NCBI GenBank assembly: GCA_029060405.1
Contig: JAIDUB010000073.1
Location: 1-64,000, forward strand
Reading direction: 5' to 3'
Length of the DNA: 64,000 bases
Origin: Duncaniella sp.
GTDB taxonomy: Bacteria; Bacteroidota; Bacteroidia; Bacteroidales; Muribaculaceae
Shown here: piece after piece, positions 1-8,497 of the stretch
Layout of the letters: the number at the start of each line of letters is the position of its first letter
Numbering within the stretch: position 1 is the first letter of the stretch
The notes under the pieces: generated by a model
What the model was told of the DNA's origin: nothing
Databases searched by the model: none
Seen by the model: the letters and a program-made list of their open reading frames with translations, nothing else
Made by a program: the position numbers and the translations under genes

Positions 1-500
1 TCCATGATGAGCACGGTCTTGCCCACACCGGCACCACCGAACAGACCGATCTTACCACCCTTGCTGTAGGGCTCGAGAAGGTCGATCACCTTAATACCGG
101 TATACAGAATCTCGGTACCGATGGTAAGATCCTCGAATGTAGGAGCAGGCTGATGGATGGGACGCATGTTCTTGTCCTCGAGAGCGGGAAGTTTGTCGAT
201 GGTCTCTCCGATAACGTTGAGCAGACGACCCTTCACCTGATCGCCCGTAGGCACGGCGATAGGACGCTCGAGATTCTTCACAGGGATACCGCGCTGCAAG
301 CCGTCGGTACTCTCCATAGCCACACAGCGGGCAGTGTTCTCGCCTATGTGCTGCTCGATTTCGAGTATTAACTCTGACCCGTCGGGACGCTCTACTTTGA
401 GAGCCGTGTAGATGGGGGGCACGAGATTGTCGTCACCTTCAAATATTACGTCGACCACAGGACCGATTACCTGCGCAACTTTTCCGAATTTCTCACTCAT
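1..500 (-). CDS. atpD: F1Fo ATP synthase subunit beta, N-terminal part (truncated by window edge)
   Basis: This is the first 166 or so codons of the catalytic beta subunit of F1 ATP synthase. The reading frame opens at the ATG at 498-500 ([18 protein letters not shown]) and reaches the P-loop GGAGVGKT at the very edge of the window. The beta subunit binds and converts ADP/ATP on the cytoplasmic F1 head. In Bacteroides atpD is the first gene of the atp operon, so the rest of that operon probably lies beyond base 1. Its upstream neighbour, 72 bases away on the same strand, is nuoH, and I see neither a clear terminator nor a TAnnTTTG promoter in the gap. The position right behind a partial nuo operon is unusual. 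Identity is firm. Confidence 0.95.
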   Translation of the reverse strand, partial: MSEKFGKVAQVIGPVVDVIFEGDDNLVPPIYTALKVERPDGSELILEIEQHIGENTARCVAMESTDGLQRGIPVKNLERPIAVPTGDQVKGRLLNVIGETIDKLPALEDKNMRPIHQPAPTFEDLTIGTEILYTGIKVIDLLEPYSKGGKIGLFGGAGVGKTVLIM

Positions 501-572
501 GGGGATTAGGTATTAAATATAATGGTGTGTGAGGTAAGTTCTATATTTTGATTTGATTTATTATCTTATTGA

Positions 573-1649
573 TCAGAAGTGGAAGCCGTAGACAATCACC
601 AGCACCATCACAACAAGATTGAACAGGTTGATGGGAAGCAGGTATTTCCACTCCAGCGACAGAAGCTGGTCGATACGCAGACGAGGGAATGTCCACTTGA
701 ACCAGATGATGATAAACGAGAGCACTACGGCTTTACCGATAAACCATATTACCGAAGGAATATAGTCCATTACGTGATTGAATCCCTCCCAACCGGGAAT
801 GTGGAGAGGCATCCAGCCGCCGAAAAAGAGCAGCGCGGCTACGCCGGAGATTATAAAGAGATTGAGGTACTCGGCAAGATAGAAGAAACCGAAGTGAATA
901 CCTGAATACTCGGTGTGATAACCGGCTGTGAGCTCACTCTCGGCCTCGGGGAGGTCAAACGGGCCACGGTTGGTCTCGGCCGTTCCGGCTATCATAAATA
1001 TCACAAAAGCTATGATAGCGGGGATATGTCCCGAGAAGATAAACCACAGGTGATTCTGAGCCTCTACAATTCCACCCACCGACATAGTGCCGGCAAATGC
1101 CACCATAGTAATTACACTCAGTCCTATCGAAAGCTCATATGAAATCATCTGCGCGCCCGAGCGGAGAGCACCGATGAGTGTAAACTTGTTGTTTGACGAC
1201 CATCCGGCGAGAAGTATACCCAGCACGCCTATCGACGATACGGCCACAAGGAAGAAAATGCCTACGTTGAAATCGATAATCTGAAGTCCATTACCCCACG
1301 GAAGCACCGCAAAGGCAAGCATCGACGCTATGATCACAAGATAGGGAGCGAGAGCGAAAAGGAATTTGTCGATATGATTCAGCGAAATAAGCTCCTTGAT
1401 AAGGATCTTGAACATGTCGGCGAAACTCTGGAGGAGTCCCCACGGACCCACGCGATTCGGGCCGAGACGGCACTGGAAAGCAGCGCACACCTTACGCTCA
1501 AACCATATATAGAAGAGAGCCAGAAGAGCATAGACGAGCAACAGACCCACGCCGATGAGCAGACATTCGAGTGTCACAGCGAGCCACTCGGGCATTACTC
1601 CGGCGAGCAGGGCATGAAACCAGTTGGTAGCTACTGAAAAATCTTGCAT
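573..1649 (-). CDS. nuoH: NADH-quinone oxidoreductase subunit H (NuoH)
   Basis: A 358-residue polytopic membrane protein with eight or so hydrophobic segments. It carries the family's signature stretches [19 protein letters not shown] near residue 51 and [20 protein letters not shown] near residue 225. NuoH (ND1) forms the quinone-binding cavity where the peripheral arm of complex I meets the membrane arm. Length is normal and the C-terminus looks intact. It lies 51 bases downstream of nuoCD in a minus-strand operon. In related genomes nuoI, J, K, L, M and N follow; here atpD follows instead. Confidence 0.96.
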   Translation of the reverse strand: MQDFSVATNWFHALLAGVMPEWLAVTLECLLIGVGLLLVYALLALFYIWFERKVCAAFQCRLGPNRVGPWGLLQSFADMFKILIKELISLNHIDKFLFALAPYLVIIASMLAFAVLPWGNGLQIIDFNVGIFFLVAVSSIGVLGILLAGWSSNNKFTLIGALRSGAQMISYELSIGLSVITMVAFAGTMSVGGIVEAQNHLWFIFSGHIPAIIAFVIFMIAGTAETNRGPFDLPEAESELTAGYHTEYSGIHFGFFYLAEYLNLFIISGVAALLFFGGWMPLHIPGWEGFNHVMDYIPSVIWFIGKAVVLSFIIIWFKWTFPRLRIDQLLSLEWKYLLPINLFNLVVMVLVIVYGFHF

Positions 1650-1700
1650 GACAGGATTGATTGTGATATGATTATTGGTATCTTTATTATCTTCTGTAAG

Positions 1701-3332
1701 TTATCGGTCCATATCGGGTACGATATAATCGAGCGAACCGCCTATCGTGATAAGGTCGGCAATCTTCTGCCCGTGAGTGATATGATCCACCACAGCGGCA
1801 GCAGGCAGACACGGCACCACGAGTTTAAGACGGTAGGGAGCGGTATTGCCGTCGCTCTCGATGTGAACGCCGAAGAGTCCGCGGCAGCCTTCCACAGCCT
1901 TGAACCAGTGACCTACAGGGAGCTTAAGCACAGCCGGAACTTTCACGCAGTATTCACCTTCGGGAATATTGTCGATAAGCTGGGCTATGATCTTGGCGCT
2001 CTGCATTATCTCGTCCATCCTCACTTTGAAGCGGGCCATCGAGTCGCCTTCATGACGAACCACCTGCTCGAAATCGAGTTTGTCGTAGATGCTGTAGGGA
2101 GCGACCTTGCGCACGTCGCATGCCCAACCCGAGCCGCGGCCGTTAGGTCCGGTCACGCCCCAAGATATGGCATCCTTGCGATGAAGCACGCCCACGCCTT
2201 CCATACGGTTCTTTGCAATCACGTTGCCGGTGAATATCTTGTTGTATTCGGCCACATTCTTGGGAAGTACCTCAAGAAGCGCCTTCACGTCGGGAACGAA
2301 TGAGGCATCGAGATCCTGCATCACACCGCCTATGCAATCGTAGTTGAAAGTCATGCGGGCGCCGCATGTACGCTCGAATATGTCGAGTATCTGCTCACGC
2401 ACGCGCAGTGTGTAAAACAGCATCGTGGTGGCTCCGAGGTCCATGCAGTATGTTCCTATGAAGAGGCAGTGGGAAGCGATACGCGAAAGCTCGTCCATGA
2501 GCACACGTATCACCTGAGCACGTTCGGAAATCTTGATACCGGCAGCCTCCTCCACAGCCATGCACAGGCAGTGATGGTAAGGATGAGCCGAGAAATAGTC
2601 CATTCGGTCCATGAACGGGAGCGACTGCATGTAAGTCTGTCCCTCACAGAGTTTTTCGATACCGCGGTGGATATATCCGAGATAAATATCGATTTTCTTG
2701 ATGGTCTCGCCGTCGACAGCGGTGCGGAAACGGAGCACGCCGTGGGTGGCAGGGTGCTGCGGGCCGATGTTCACCACGAAATCATCTTCGGCGAATATGC
2801 GTCGTTCGCCTTTCTCCACTTTGCCGTCCTTGAGGGTATATACATCGGTGAAGTCGGTCTGGCGCTCGCTTTCCGTCGACACTGGATTGGTATCGGGCGA
2901 ATTGTCATAGTCCTTGCGCAGCGGATAACCGATCCAGTCGATGTTGAGAAACAGGCGGCGCATGTCGGGATTATCAATAAAGATGATACCGAAAAAGTCA
3001 TAGACTTCGCGCTCATATATGGTGGCTATAGCCCAGAGGTCATGAATAGAATTGATATAGGGCTGCTTGCGGTCGCCTTCGGCCATGACCTTCACTGTGA
3101 GGGTGTGACCGTGCTCGGTAGAATTGAGATAGTAGATACAGCCCATGCCGTTCTCCATCCAGTCCATGCCCACGATTGTCATCAGAAAATCGAAACTGAG
3201 ACGCTCGTCGTTGCGGAGTGTGGATGCTACCTCATGCCAGTCAGCGTTTTTGACAGTGATCTGAGGTATATCGCCGTCGGTGATTACCGCTTGGGGAAAC
3301 AGCGAGGATATTATTCCTTTGATGTCGGCCAT
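1701..3332 (-). CDS. nuoCD: NADH-quinone oxidoreductase fused subunits C/D (NuoCD)
   Basis: A 543-residue fusion. The N-terminal third is the 30-kDa NuoC domain (WAIATIYEREVYDFFGI near residue 102), and the rest is the 49-kDa NuoD domain (GPQHPATHGVLRF near residue 189, ending in the conserved LDYIVPDMDR). NuoD helps form the quinone site and is related to the large subunit of NiFe hydrogenases, without the metal ligands. NuoC-NuoD fusion also occurs in Bacteroides. It sits between nuoB (59-base gap) and nuoH. The operon lacks nuoEFG, so the electron donor is probably not NADH through the classic module. That last point is inference. Confidence 0.96.
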   Translation of the reverse strand: MADIKGIISSLFPQAVITDGDIPQITVKNADWHEVASTLRNDERLSFDFLMTIVGMDWMENGMGCIYYLNSTEHGHTLTVKVMAEGDRKQPYINSIHDLWAIATIYEREVYDFFGIIFIDNPDMRRLFLNIDWIGYPLRKDYDNSPDTNPVSTESERQTDFTDVYTLKDGKVEKGERRIFAEDDFVVNIGPQHPATHGVLRFRTAVDGETIKKIDIYLGYIHRGIEKLCEGQTYMQSLPFMDRMDYFSAHPYHHCLCMAVEEAAGIKISERAQVIRVLMDELSRIASHCLFIGTYCMDLGATTMLFYTLRVREQILDIFERTCGARMTFNYDCIGGVMQDLDASFVPDVKALLEVLPKNVAEYNKIFTGNVIAKNRMEGVGVLHRKDAISWGVTGPNGRGSGWACDVRKVAPYSIYDKLDFEQVVRHEGDSMARFKVRMDEIMQSAKIIAQLIDNIPEGEYCVKVPAVLKLPVGHWFKAVEGCRGLFGVHIESDGNTAPYRLKLVVPCLPAAAVVDHITHGQKIADLITIGGSLDYIVPDMDR

Positions 3333-3391
3333 TGTAGAGATGGTGATATATTGGATAATGACTTTCTATTATATAATGTGTGGATGGCTTT

Positions 3392-4009
3392 TCAGTCGTT
3401 GACATCCGGTACGGGATGCTGCTTCAGAAATTCCTCCTGACTTTCCTGACGGTTGACACCGCCGAAGAATTTCTCGACCTTGATTTTGCGCGAGAGCTGC
3501 ATGATACCGTAGATCATCGCCTCGGGACGGGGAGGACAACCGGGAACAAACACGTCGACCGGCACTATATCCTCTATACCCATAGCCACATGGTAACTTT
3601 TCTTGAACGGGCCGCCTGAAATGGCGCAACTGCCGCAGGCAATCACATATTTGGGCTCGGCAAGCTGGTCATAAAGACGACGGAACACGGGAACCATGCG
3701 GTGCACGATAGTACCTGCCACCATCATGAAGTCGGCCTGACGTGGCGAGGCGCGGGCAACTTCCCAGCCAAAGCGTGCCATGTCATAGCGCGCCGCTCCG
3801 AGCGACACGAATTCTATACCACAGCAACTGGTAGCGAACGTAAGCGGCCAGAGTGAATTGCTTCGCCCCCAGTTTATAAGTTGATCCAGCGAGCCTACTA
3901 TAATGTTGGCGCCGTTTTCATTGAGCTTCTTGACAAGCGATTCGATATACTCGTTGTCTTTCCATGCCTCGTAGGGCATGCCTTGAGCCGTAACCTGCTT
4001 CATTTCCAT
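3392..4009 (-). CDS. nuoB: NADH-quinone oxidoreductase subunit B (NuoB)
   Basis: About 205 residues. NuoB carries the terminal cluster N2 that passes electrons to quinone. The cysteine ligand motifs are visible: ATSCCGIEF, then VIACGSCAISGG, then VFVPGCPPRPEA. The open frame continues further upstream, but that part lies inside nuoA. I chose the ATG at 4007-4009, seven bases after a GGAG; the next in-frame ATG at 4001-4003 forms an ATGA overlap with the nuoA stop and is an equally possible start. Either way it is translationally coupled to nuoA. Confidence 0.95.
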   Translation of the reverse strand: MEMKQVTAQGMPYEAWKDNEYIESLVKKLNENGANIIVGSLDQLINWGRSNSLWPLTFATSCCGIEFVSLGAARYDMARFGWEVARASPRQADFMMVAGTIVHRMVPVFRRLYDQLAEPKYVIACGSCAISGGPFKKSYHVAMGIEDIVPVDVFVPGCPPRPEAMIYGIMQLSRKIKVEKFFGGVNRQESQEEFLKQHPVPDVND

Positions 4010-4368
4010 TCGAGAGCTCCTTTCCGCCAGGCATATACGAGGCCAAGCACTATGATACCGAAGAACACTGCTATCGCCGTAAGACCCTCGCCTCCGAGCT
4101 CGCGGACTCTTACAGCCCACGGATAAAGGAATACGGTCTCGACGTCAAACATCAGAAACAGGATAGCAAAAAGATAATATCCCACCTGAAACTGAGCCAT
4201 CGACTCACCTCGGGTAGGGATACCACATTCATAAGCTTCGCCTTTCTGGGGATTGAACGAGCGCGGGGAAATCATACCCGCAAGCCACATCGCAATCGCC
4301 ACAAGCGCAACTCCCGTGAGCAGCGCCACGACAGCCAGTGTTGCATTTTGAATTGCCAAGGTTATCAT
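4000..4368 (-). CDS. nuoA: NADH-quinone oxidoreductase subunit A (NuoA)
   Basis: A 122-residue membrane protein with three predicted transmembrane helices, the usual size. It shows the NuoA landmarks KGEAYECGIPTRGES in the first loop, with the conserved Cys, and FLMFDVETVFLYPWAV. NuoA stabilises the quinone-site region of complex I together with NuoH and NuoJ. It is the first gene of the operon and is preceded by a Bacteroidetes promoter about 110 bases upstream. Its stop overlaps the nuoB start region. Confidence 0.95.
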   Translation of the reverse strand: MITLAIQNATLAVVALLTGVALVAIAMWLAGMISPRSFNPQKGEAYECGIPTRGESMAQFQVGYYLFAILFLMFDVETVFLYPWAVRVRELGGEGLTAIAVFFGIIVLGLVYAWRKGALEWK

Positions 4369-4474
4369 AAACTGTTATAAATCTTACTGATTATAATACT
4401 TTTAAACAGATATATTGCCCGCAACCGTCCGTGAAATCCTGATTTTTCCGGGGGCAGCGGGTAAATATTCAGTG

Positions 4475-4482
4475 CAAAGATA
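4475..4482 (-). promoter_or_regulatory. Predicted -7 promoter box of the nuo operon
   Basis: On the minus strand this reads TATCTTTG, an exact match to the Bacteroidetes TAnnTTTG element, followed by CAC. The -33 region (around 4501-4506) has no clear TTTG. It would give nuoA a leader of about 100 bases and lies only about 30 bases beyond the terminator of the preceding operon. Confidence 0.7.
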
Positions 4483-4514
4483 AGAAAAAAATTATAAAAA
4501 GTGTACAGTTTCGA

Positions 4515-4547
4515 TAAAAAAAGGTAATGACTCTTTCGCCATTACCT
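4515..4547 (-). terminator. Rho-independent terminator of the PL9 operon
   Basis: An 8-bp stem (4522-4529 with 4540-4547) and a ten-base loop are followed on the minus strand by seven T (4515-4521). The stop codon of the last gene (4542-4544) lies inside the stem, so the hairpin begins before translation ends. Confidence 0.85.
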
Positions 4548-5729
4548 CACTCTTATCTTCGTCGCTCCGTTGCGGCCATTTATAATGTATATGCCTCCTC
4601 CCAACCGATGCAGTCCCGGGCCGGAATGCAACAATCGTCCGGCCGTGTCAAACACTGACCCTCCCTGCTCGGAATCAGGTATCATCACACCGGTGTCAAA
4701 CACATGGATATCGTAGTGGTATTCCTTCTCCACCGGCCTTATGTATGGAGCGGTGGTGATGTGACCGTCGTCACTTGCGGTGACGAGGCATGGTGCTCCA
4801 CCTATATAAGCCCCGTAAACCACGTAAGGATCAGCATCGTGCGCGGCGAAAGTATCTTTCACAGGGGCGCGAAACCATGAGTAGACCCCATGCCATCGGG
4901 TGACGGTTCCGGGCTCTACCGTGTGGTAGCGCATAAGTGAGTGATAGCTCTTGCCAAGATCTGAATGAGTGTACACATTGTGATTATCACCCAGATATTC
5001 GTGAGTTCCCAGATCCTCTTTCATCAGATAGCTTGCCTGCATGGCGTTTCCGCTGCTCTCTATGCAAAGGTTGAGTTCCGGGGCGTCTTTTTTCAATATA
5101 TTCACATCTCCCCTGTCAACAGGTATCCAGCTGCCCAGACCGGCTCCGGGGAGAAGTATCTCCTTCTCATTGTCAAACATCGACTGCATGCCATAATACG
5201 TAGCCACCGTCACCGGCCTGACGCAGATATAGTCATGCTCAACCTCGACTTCGATACTGTTGCCGGCCACGGTGTAGGTGACACGTTCCCATGCAAACGG
5301 CCTCGTATCCGAGAGCCCTATCAGATTCTTTACGGTAACAGTGAGTATCTTGCAGTCAATCGTATAATCCTTTTCAGGATCGAGCACATCAAGGTCGGCA
5401 GCGATCTCCACCGATACGGTTCTGGCCGTAAAATTACCCTTGCTGTCGAAATGATTTCCGCCAACCCATTTGCCGTCGGCGTTAAACGGACCTATATTGT
5501 CGCTCCAAGTGCCTGTGTTGACTTTTTCACCGTCGAGATTCACAGCCGAGAAAGTAAACAGCTCATTGGCCAGACAATAGGTGAATATGGCAGTCATATT
5601 ACCCCAAGGAGTGCTTTCGGAAAATGAAAGCACTCCGCGGGGTGAATATTCTACCTTGGCGGCCGACGCGGGCATCACCCGCATCATCGCCACAAGTATG
5701 ATTATTATTCCTGTTATCTTTCTTATCAT
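4542..5729 (-). CDS. Exported protein of unknown function with T9SS-like C-terminus
   Basis: A 395-residue protein with an N-terminal signal peptide (hydrophobic IIIILVAMMRV, cleavage near PASAA). The body is rich in beta-strand-type sequence and aromatic residues, with no catalytic motif I recognise. The end (VFDTAGRLLHSG, then GGIYIINGRNGATKIRVR) resembles the C-terminal sorting domain of type IX cargo. Its ATG overlaps the stop of the upstream PL9 gene by four bases (ATGA), so the two are co-translated; it is the last gene of a three-gene operon ending in a strong terminator. The context suggests a role in pectin or rhamnogalacturonan breakdown, perhaps a lyase or a binding protein. That role is inferred only from the neighbours. 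Confidence 0.8.
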   Translation of the reverse strand: MIRKITGIIIILVAMMRVMPASAAKVEYSPRGVLSFSESTPWGNMTAIFTYCLANELFTFSAVNLDGEKVNTGTWSDNIGPFNADGKWVGGNHFDSKGNFTARTVSVEIAADLDVLDPEKDYTIDCKILTVTVKNLIGLSDTRPFAWERVTYTVAGNSIEVEVEHDYICVRPVTVATYYGMQSMFDNEKEILLPGAGLGSWIPVDRGDVNILKKDAPELNLCIESSGNAMQASYLMKEDLGTHEYLGDNHNVYTHSDLGKSYHSLMRYHTVEPGTVTRWHGVYSWFRAPVKDTFAAHDADPYVVYGAYIGGAPCLVTASDDGHITTAPYIRPVEKEYHYDIHVFDTGVMIPDSEQGGSVFDTAGRLLHSGPGLHRLGGGIYIINGRNGATKIRVR

Positions 5730-8473
5730 ATCGCGATTTTAGCCGCTACCGACTTGCCGTCGGCAGTGACAACTTGAAGAATATATACTCCTGCGGGAGC
5801 TCCGTTGAGGGGAAGGATTCCCGAAGCTACGGTGGAGTTCACCATGCGTCCTGCGAGATCATAGAGGGCGACGCCGGCCACATTGTCGCCGTCGACCACG
5901 ATAGCCGAGCCGGTCGAATACCACGAGGGCATAGCCGGAGCGGTAATCTCCTCTACCCCACCCATCTGGGCACCTTCCTTGGCAACCTTCACGTAGAAGT
6001 CATAGACGCGTATACCGCCGTTGTTGCGGCCTCCGTCGTTGAAAAACTTCACGGTGATCGGTTTCAGTGTGGGCTCGATACCTGCGGCCTGCATGAGGTC
6101 CCAAGCCGTAAGGGTGGTCTTGTTCATTTTATCTGATACCCATGTCGTTTCGGGCTCACCCTCAACCTGATATTTCACCACGAGGTAGCGGCCCCCGGTA
6201 AAGTGCACGTTGGCTTTGAGCTCAAGCAGCGAGGGAAGTTCCCATACAAGGGCACCGCCACGTTCCACGTTCACGGCACCTTCAGTACATCCGCCGGGCA
6301 CTGTACCCTTCTCGGTATACGTGGGATCCCATATGGTTTCATACGAGCCTGTCTGCTCTATGCTGACCACTCCCTGCAGATCCTCGGGAAGCGCGGTGTA
6401 CTCATCCTGAATATGGTACCAGTCGCCGGTGAGGACGCGGTTGGCGACTTCGAGCGAAATGTGACCCGTAACTTTCACGGGCTTGAGTCCACCGGTAGCC
6501 GTCACGGTGTAGGAGCATGGTTCGGAGGTCTCGCCCGAAACAGTCAGTCGGTTGCCTTCCACTTTATAAGACAGGCCGGCCGTCAAACCTTCAATCTCAA
6601 TTCCTGTAGCACCGCCTCCGTATTCAAATACCACGTCGGCGATGGGCTCGCCATAGAAAGCGGTCTGCACGGAATTGCCGGTCACGCACACGAGGGTAGC
6701 CGGGGCTGTGTCAGAAGCAGTGAGCTGAATAGTGACTGAAGCGCCGCTTTCACCTCCCACGGTAGAGATATTCACCGTGGCTGAAGCAGTAAGCCGTCCT
6801 GATACGGTCACGCTCTTCGATTCCATATCTTTTTCCACTGTGAGCGCGTCGGCTCCGGTCACTGTGACATCGGTAGCTGCTCCGCCCCATTTCACTGTGA
6901 CGGGAGAGATTTCGTCGCCTCTGTATACTATCTGCTCGACCTCGCCTGCTGTCACATAGAGTTTTCCTACGGTGGCCGTCCCGCTTTCATACGCACCCAT
7001 ATCGGCAGATGCGCCATTATATTCTATTGAGAATACGTCGGCCGTGGTGAGTTCGAGATTAAATGCGGCAGCTTCGGCCTGAGTCATGAAACGCACGGGG
7101 AGGAAATTCTCGACGATTTCACCTGCATCCACAAATTTGCTGCCTGACACCAGACGGGCGAAGTTGTTTTCGGGCAGCGAACCGTCGGGCAGACGCGCTG
7201 CCTTGGCATCGCTTTCGAGCAGCGAAAGGAACTCAGCCGAGTGATCGGCTACATAAATCTTGGTCTTGTTCACCTTGTTGCCATCCTTGTAGGGATCGCA
7301 GCCGTCGATCGTGGTCCAGCTGTTGTATTCGGTATCAGGCCCCTGTGAGCCTTCCTTGTTTTCCGAGAGGAATTCGTGGTTGAGAGTGCGGGGCTTGAAG
7401 CCTGCACAATTTCTTATGTGCATGCCTCCATACTTGAATACCGTGGGGAAACGGTAATTGTAATCGTTGTCCCATGCCACATTGTTGAACAGATACATAC
7501 CTTCGTAGGCATTGTTCTGGTCGAAGCCTTTCTTGGTGTTGGAGAACGACACGCAGTTTCTCACCACATGAGCGCCGGTCGACTGGTCGAAAGCCGCGCC
7601 ACCCGACGAACCGCCACCACCGAGCTTGAATCCGTTACCGTTACCGGGAGTCAGGTTTCCGTCGGCGTCGAGGGCGGCATTCCATGCATAGCAGTTGTCG
7701 ATTACTACAGGATGATATACCATATAGAGATCCCAGTTGTCATCGCTGTTGTTCCATGCGCGGCAGCCGTGAAACTCAGTACCGGGACCGGGGAAAAGCT
7801 TGCAGGCAAATCCGTCGGCATCGCCGCCGTCGTCAGTACCGGTGAATGTCACTGCGTCGTAGTTATTATAGGAGTCGCAGTTTATCACCTTGTTGCCACG
7901 GCAGTAGGCATAGTTGGGATTATAGGCGGGTGAACCCGAGATGGGAAACGATTTTGTTTCCTCAATGCTCCAGTCCTTGAACATACCTATCTGCAGGCCT
8001 GTATCGTTGTTACCGCGAAACACGCACTGCTCGAAGATATTGTAACTGCCTTCCACCTTTACACCGTTGTCCTTGGCATTCTGGAATGTCAGGCCTTTCA
8101 CGTGCCAGTAGTTGGCATCGTAGGGGAAATACATGCAGCGCGCCATCTTGAACTCGATATTTGACTTTGGCGACATCTGCGATCCGTCGAGTATGGCCTC
8201 ACCGTCACCGTAGGCCCACAGGCGAATGCGGTTGTCGGCATCGGTGTTCTTTGCAGGCACCTTTATGCGCTCGGTGAGATAATAGGTTCCGGCATGCACA
8301 TATATCGTGCCGCCCGGCTCCACGGTCTCGATTGCCTTCTGCACTGTAGCGAAAGGAGCTTCGGCCGTACCTGCGGCACTGTCATCGCCGGTGGTAGCCA
8401 CATGGATTACGGTCTGAGCCGATAACCCCAGACTCATGGCAAGCAGACCTGCTGCTGTAAAAAATGTTTTCAT
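5726..8473 (-). CDS. Secreted polysaccharide lyase, family PL9, with T9SS-like C-terminus
   Basis: A 915-residue exported protein. After the signal peptide (about 1-19) comes a right-handed parallel beta-helix (about 20-500). It has the PL9 signature: DADGFACK at 218-225, NSDDNWDL at 242-249 and GFKLGG at 281-286. By comparison with pectate lyase PelL, the aspartates bind calcium and the lysine (K283) is the likely catalytic base. Two or three Ig-like repeats and a carbohydrate-binding-like module follow, then a T9SS-like end (LYDLAGRMV, then GVYILQVVTADGKSVAAKIAI-type strands). PL9 enzymes cut pectate or, in Bacteroides, the rhamnogalacturonan I backbone; sequence alone does not decide which. 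It lies 24 bases downstream of a second PL9 gene and overlaps the following gene. Confidence 0.88.
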   Translation of the reverse strand: MKTFFTAAGLLAMSLGLSAQTVIHVATTGDDSAAGTAEAPFATVQKAIETVEPGGTIYVHAGTYYLTERIKVPAKNTDADNRIRLWAYGDGEAILDGSQMSPKSNIEFKMARCMYFPYDANYWHVKGLTFQNAKDNGVKVEGSYNIFEQCVFRGNNDTGLQIGMFKDWSIEETKSFPISGSPAYNPNYAYCRGNKVINCDSYNNYDAVTFTGTDDGGDADGFACKLFPGPGTEFHGCRAWNNSDDNWDLYMVYHPVVIDNCYAWNAALDADGNLTPGNGNGFKLGGGGSSGGAAFDQSTGAHVVRNCVSFSNTKKGFDQNNAYEGMYLFNNVAWDNDYNYRFPTVFKYGGMHIRNCAGFKPRTLNHEFLSENKEGSQGPDTEYNSWTTIDGCDPYKDGNKVNKTKIYVADHSAEFLSLLESDAKAARLPDGSLPENNFARLVSGSKFVDAGEIVENFLPVRFMTQAEAAAFNLELTTADVFSIEYNGASADMGAYESGTATVGKLYVTAGEVEQIVYRGDEISPVTVKWGGAATDVTVTGADALTVEKDMESKSVTVSGRLTASATVNISTVGGESGASVTIQLTASDTAPATLVCVTGNSVQTAFYGEPIADVVFEYGGGATGIEIEGLTAGLSYKVEGNRLTVSGETSEPCSYTVTATGGLKPVKVTGHISLEVANRVLTGDWYHIQDEYTALPEDLQGVVSIEQTGSYETIWDPTYTEKGTVPGGCTEGAVNVERGGALVWELPSLLELKANVHFTGGRYLVVKYQVEGEPETTWVSDKMNKTTLTAWDLMQAAGIEPTLKPITVKFFNDGGRNNGGIRVYDFYVKVAKEGAQMGGVEEITAPAMPSWYSTGSAIVVDGDNVAGVALYDLAGRMVNSTVASGILPLNGAPAGVYILQVVTADGKSVAAKIAI

Positions 8474-8497
8474 TACTGTTTTATATTAGATTTATAG

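Noticed and set aside
153..371. Plus-strand open frame opposite atpD
   Set aside because: It lies wholly opposite a clear ATP synthase gene, has no promoter and no recognisable protein; an antisense shadow.
573..1649. Possible truncation of nuoH at the atpD junction
   Set aside because: The protein has full length and a normal hydrophobic C-terminus with its own stop codon.
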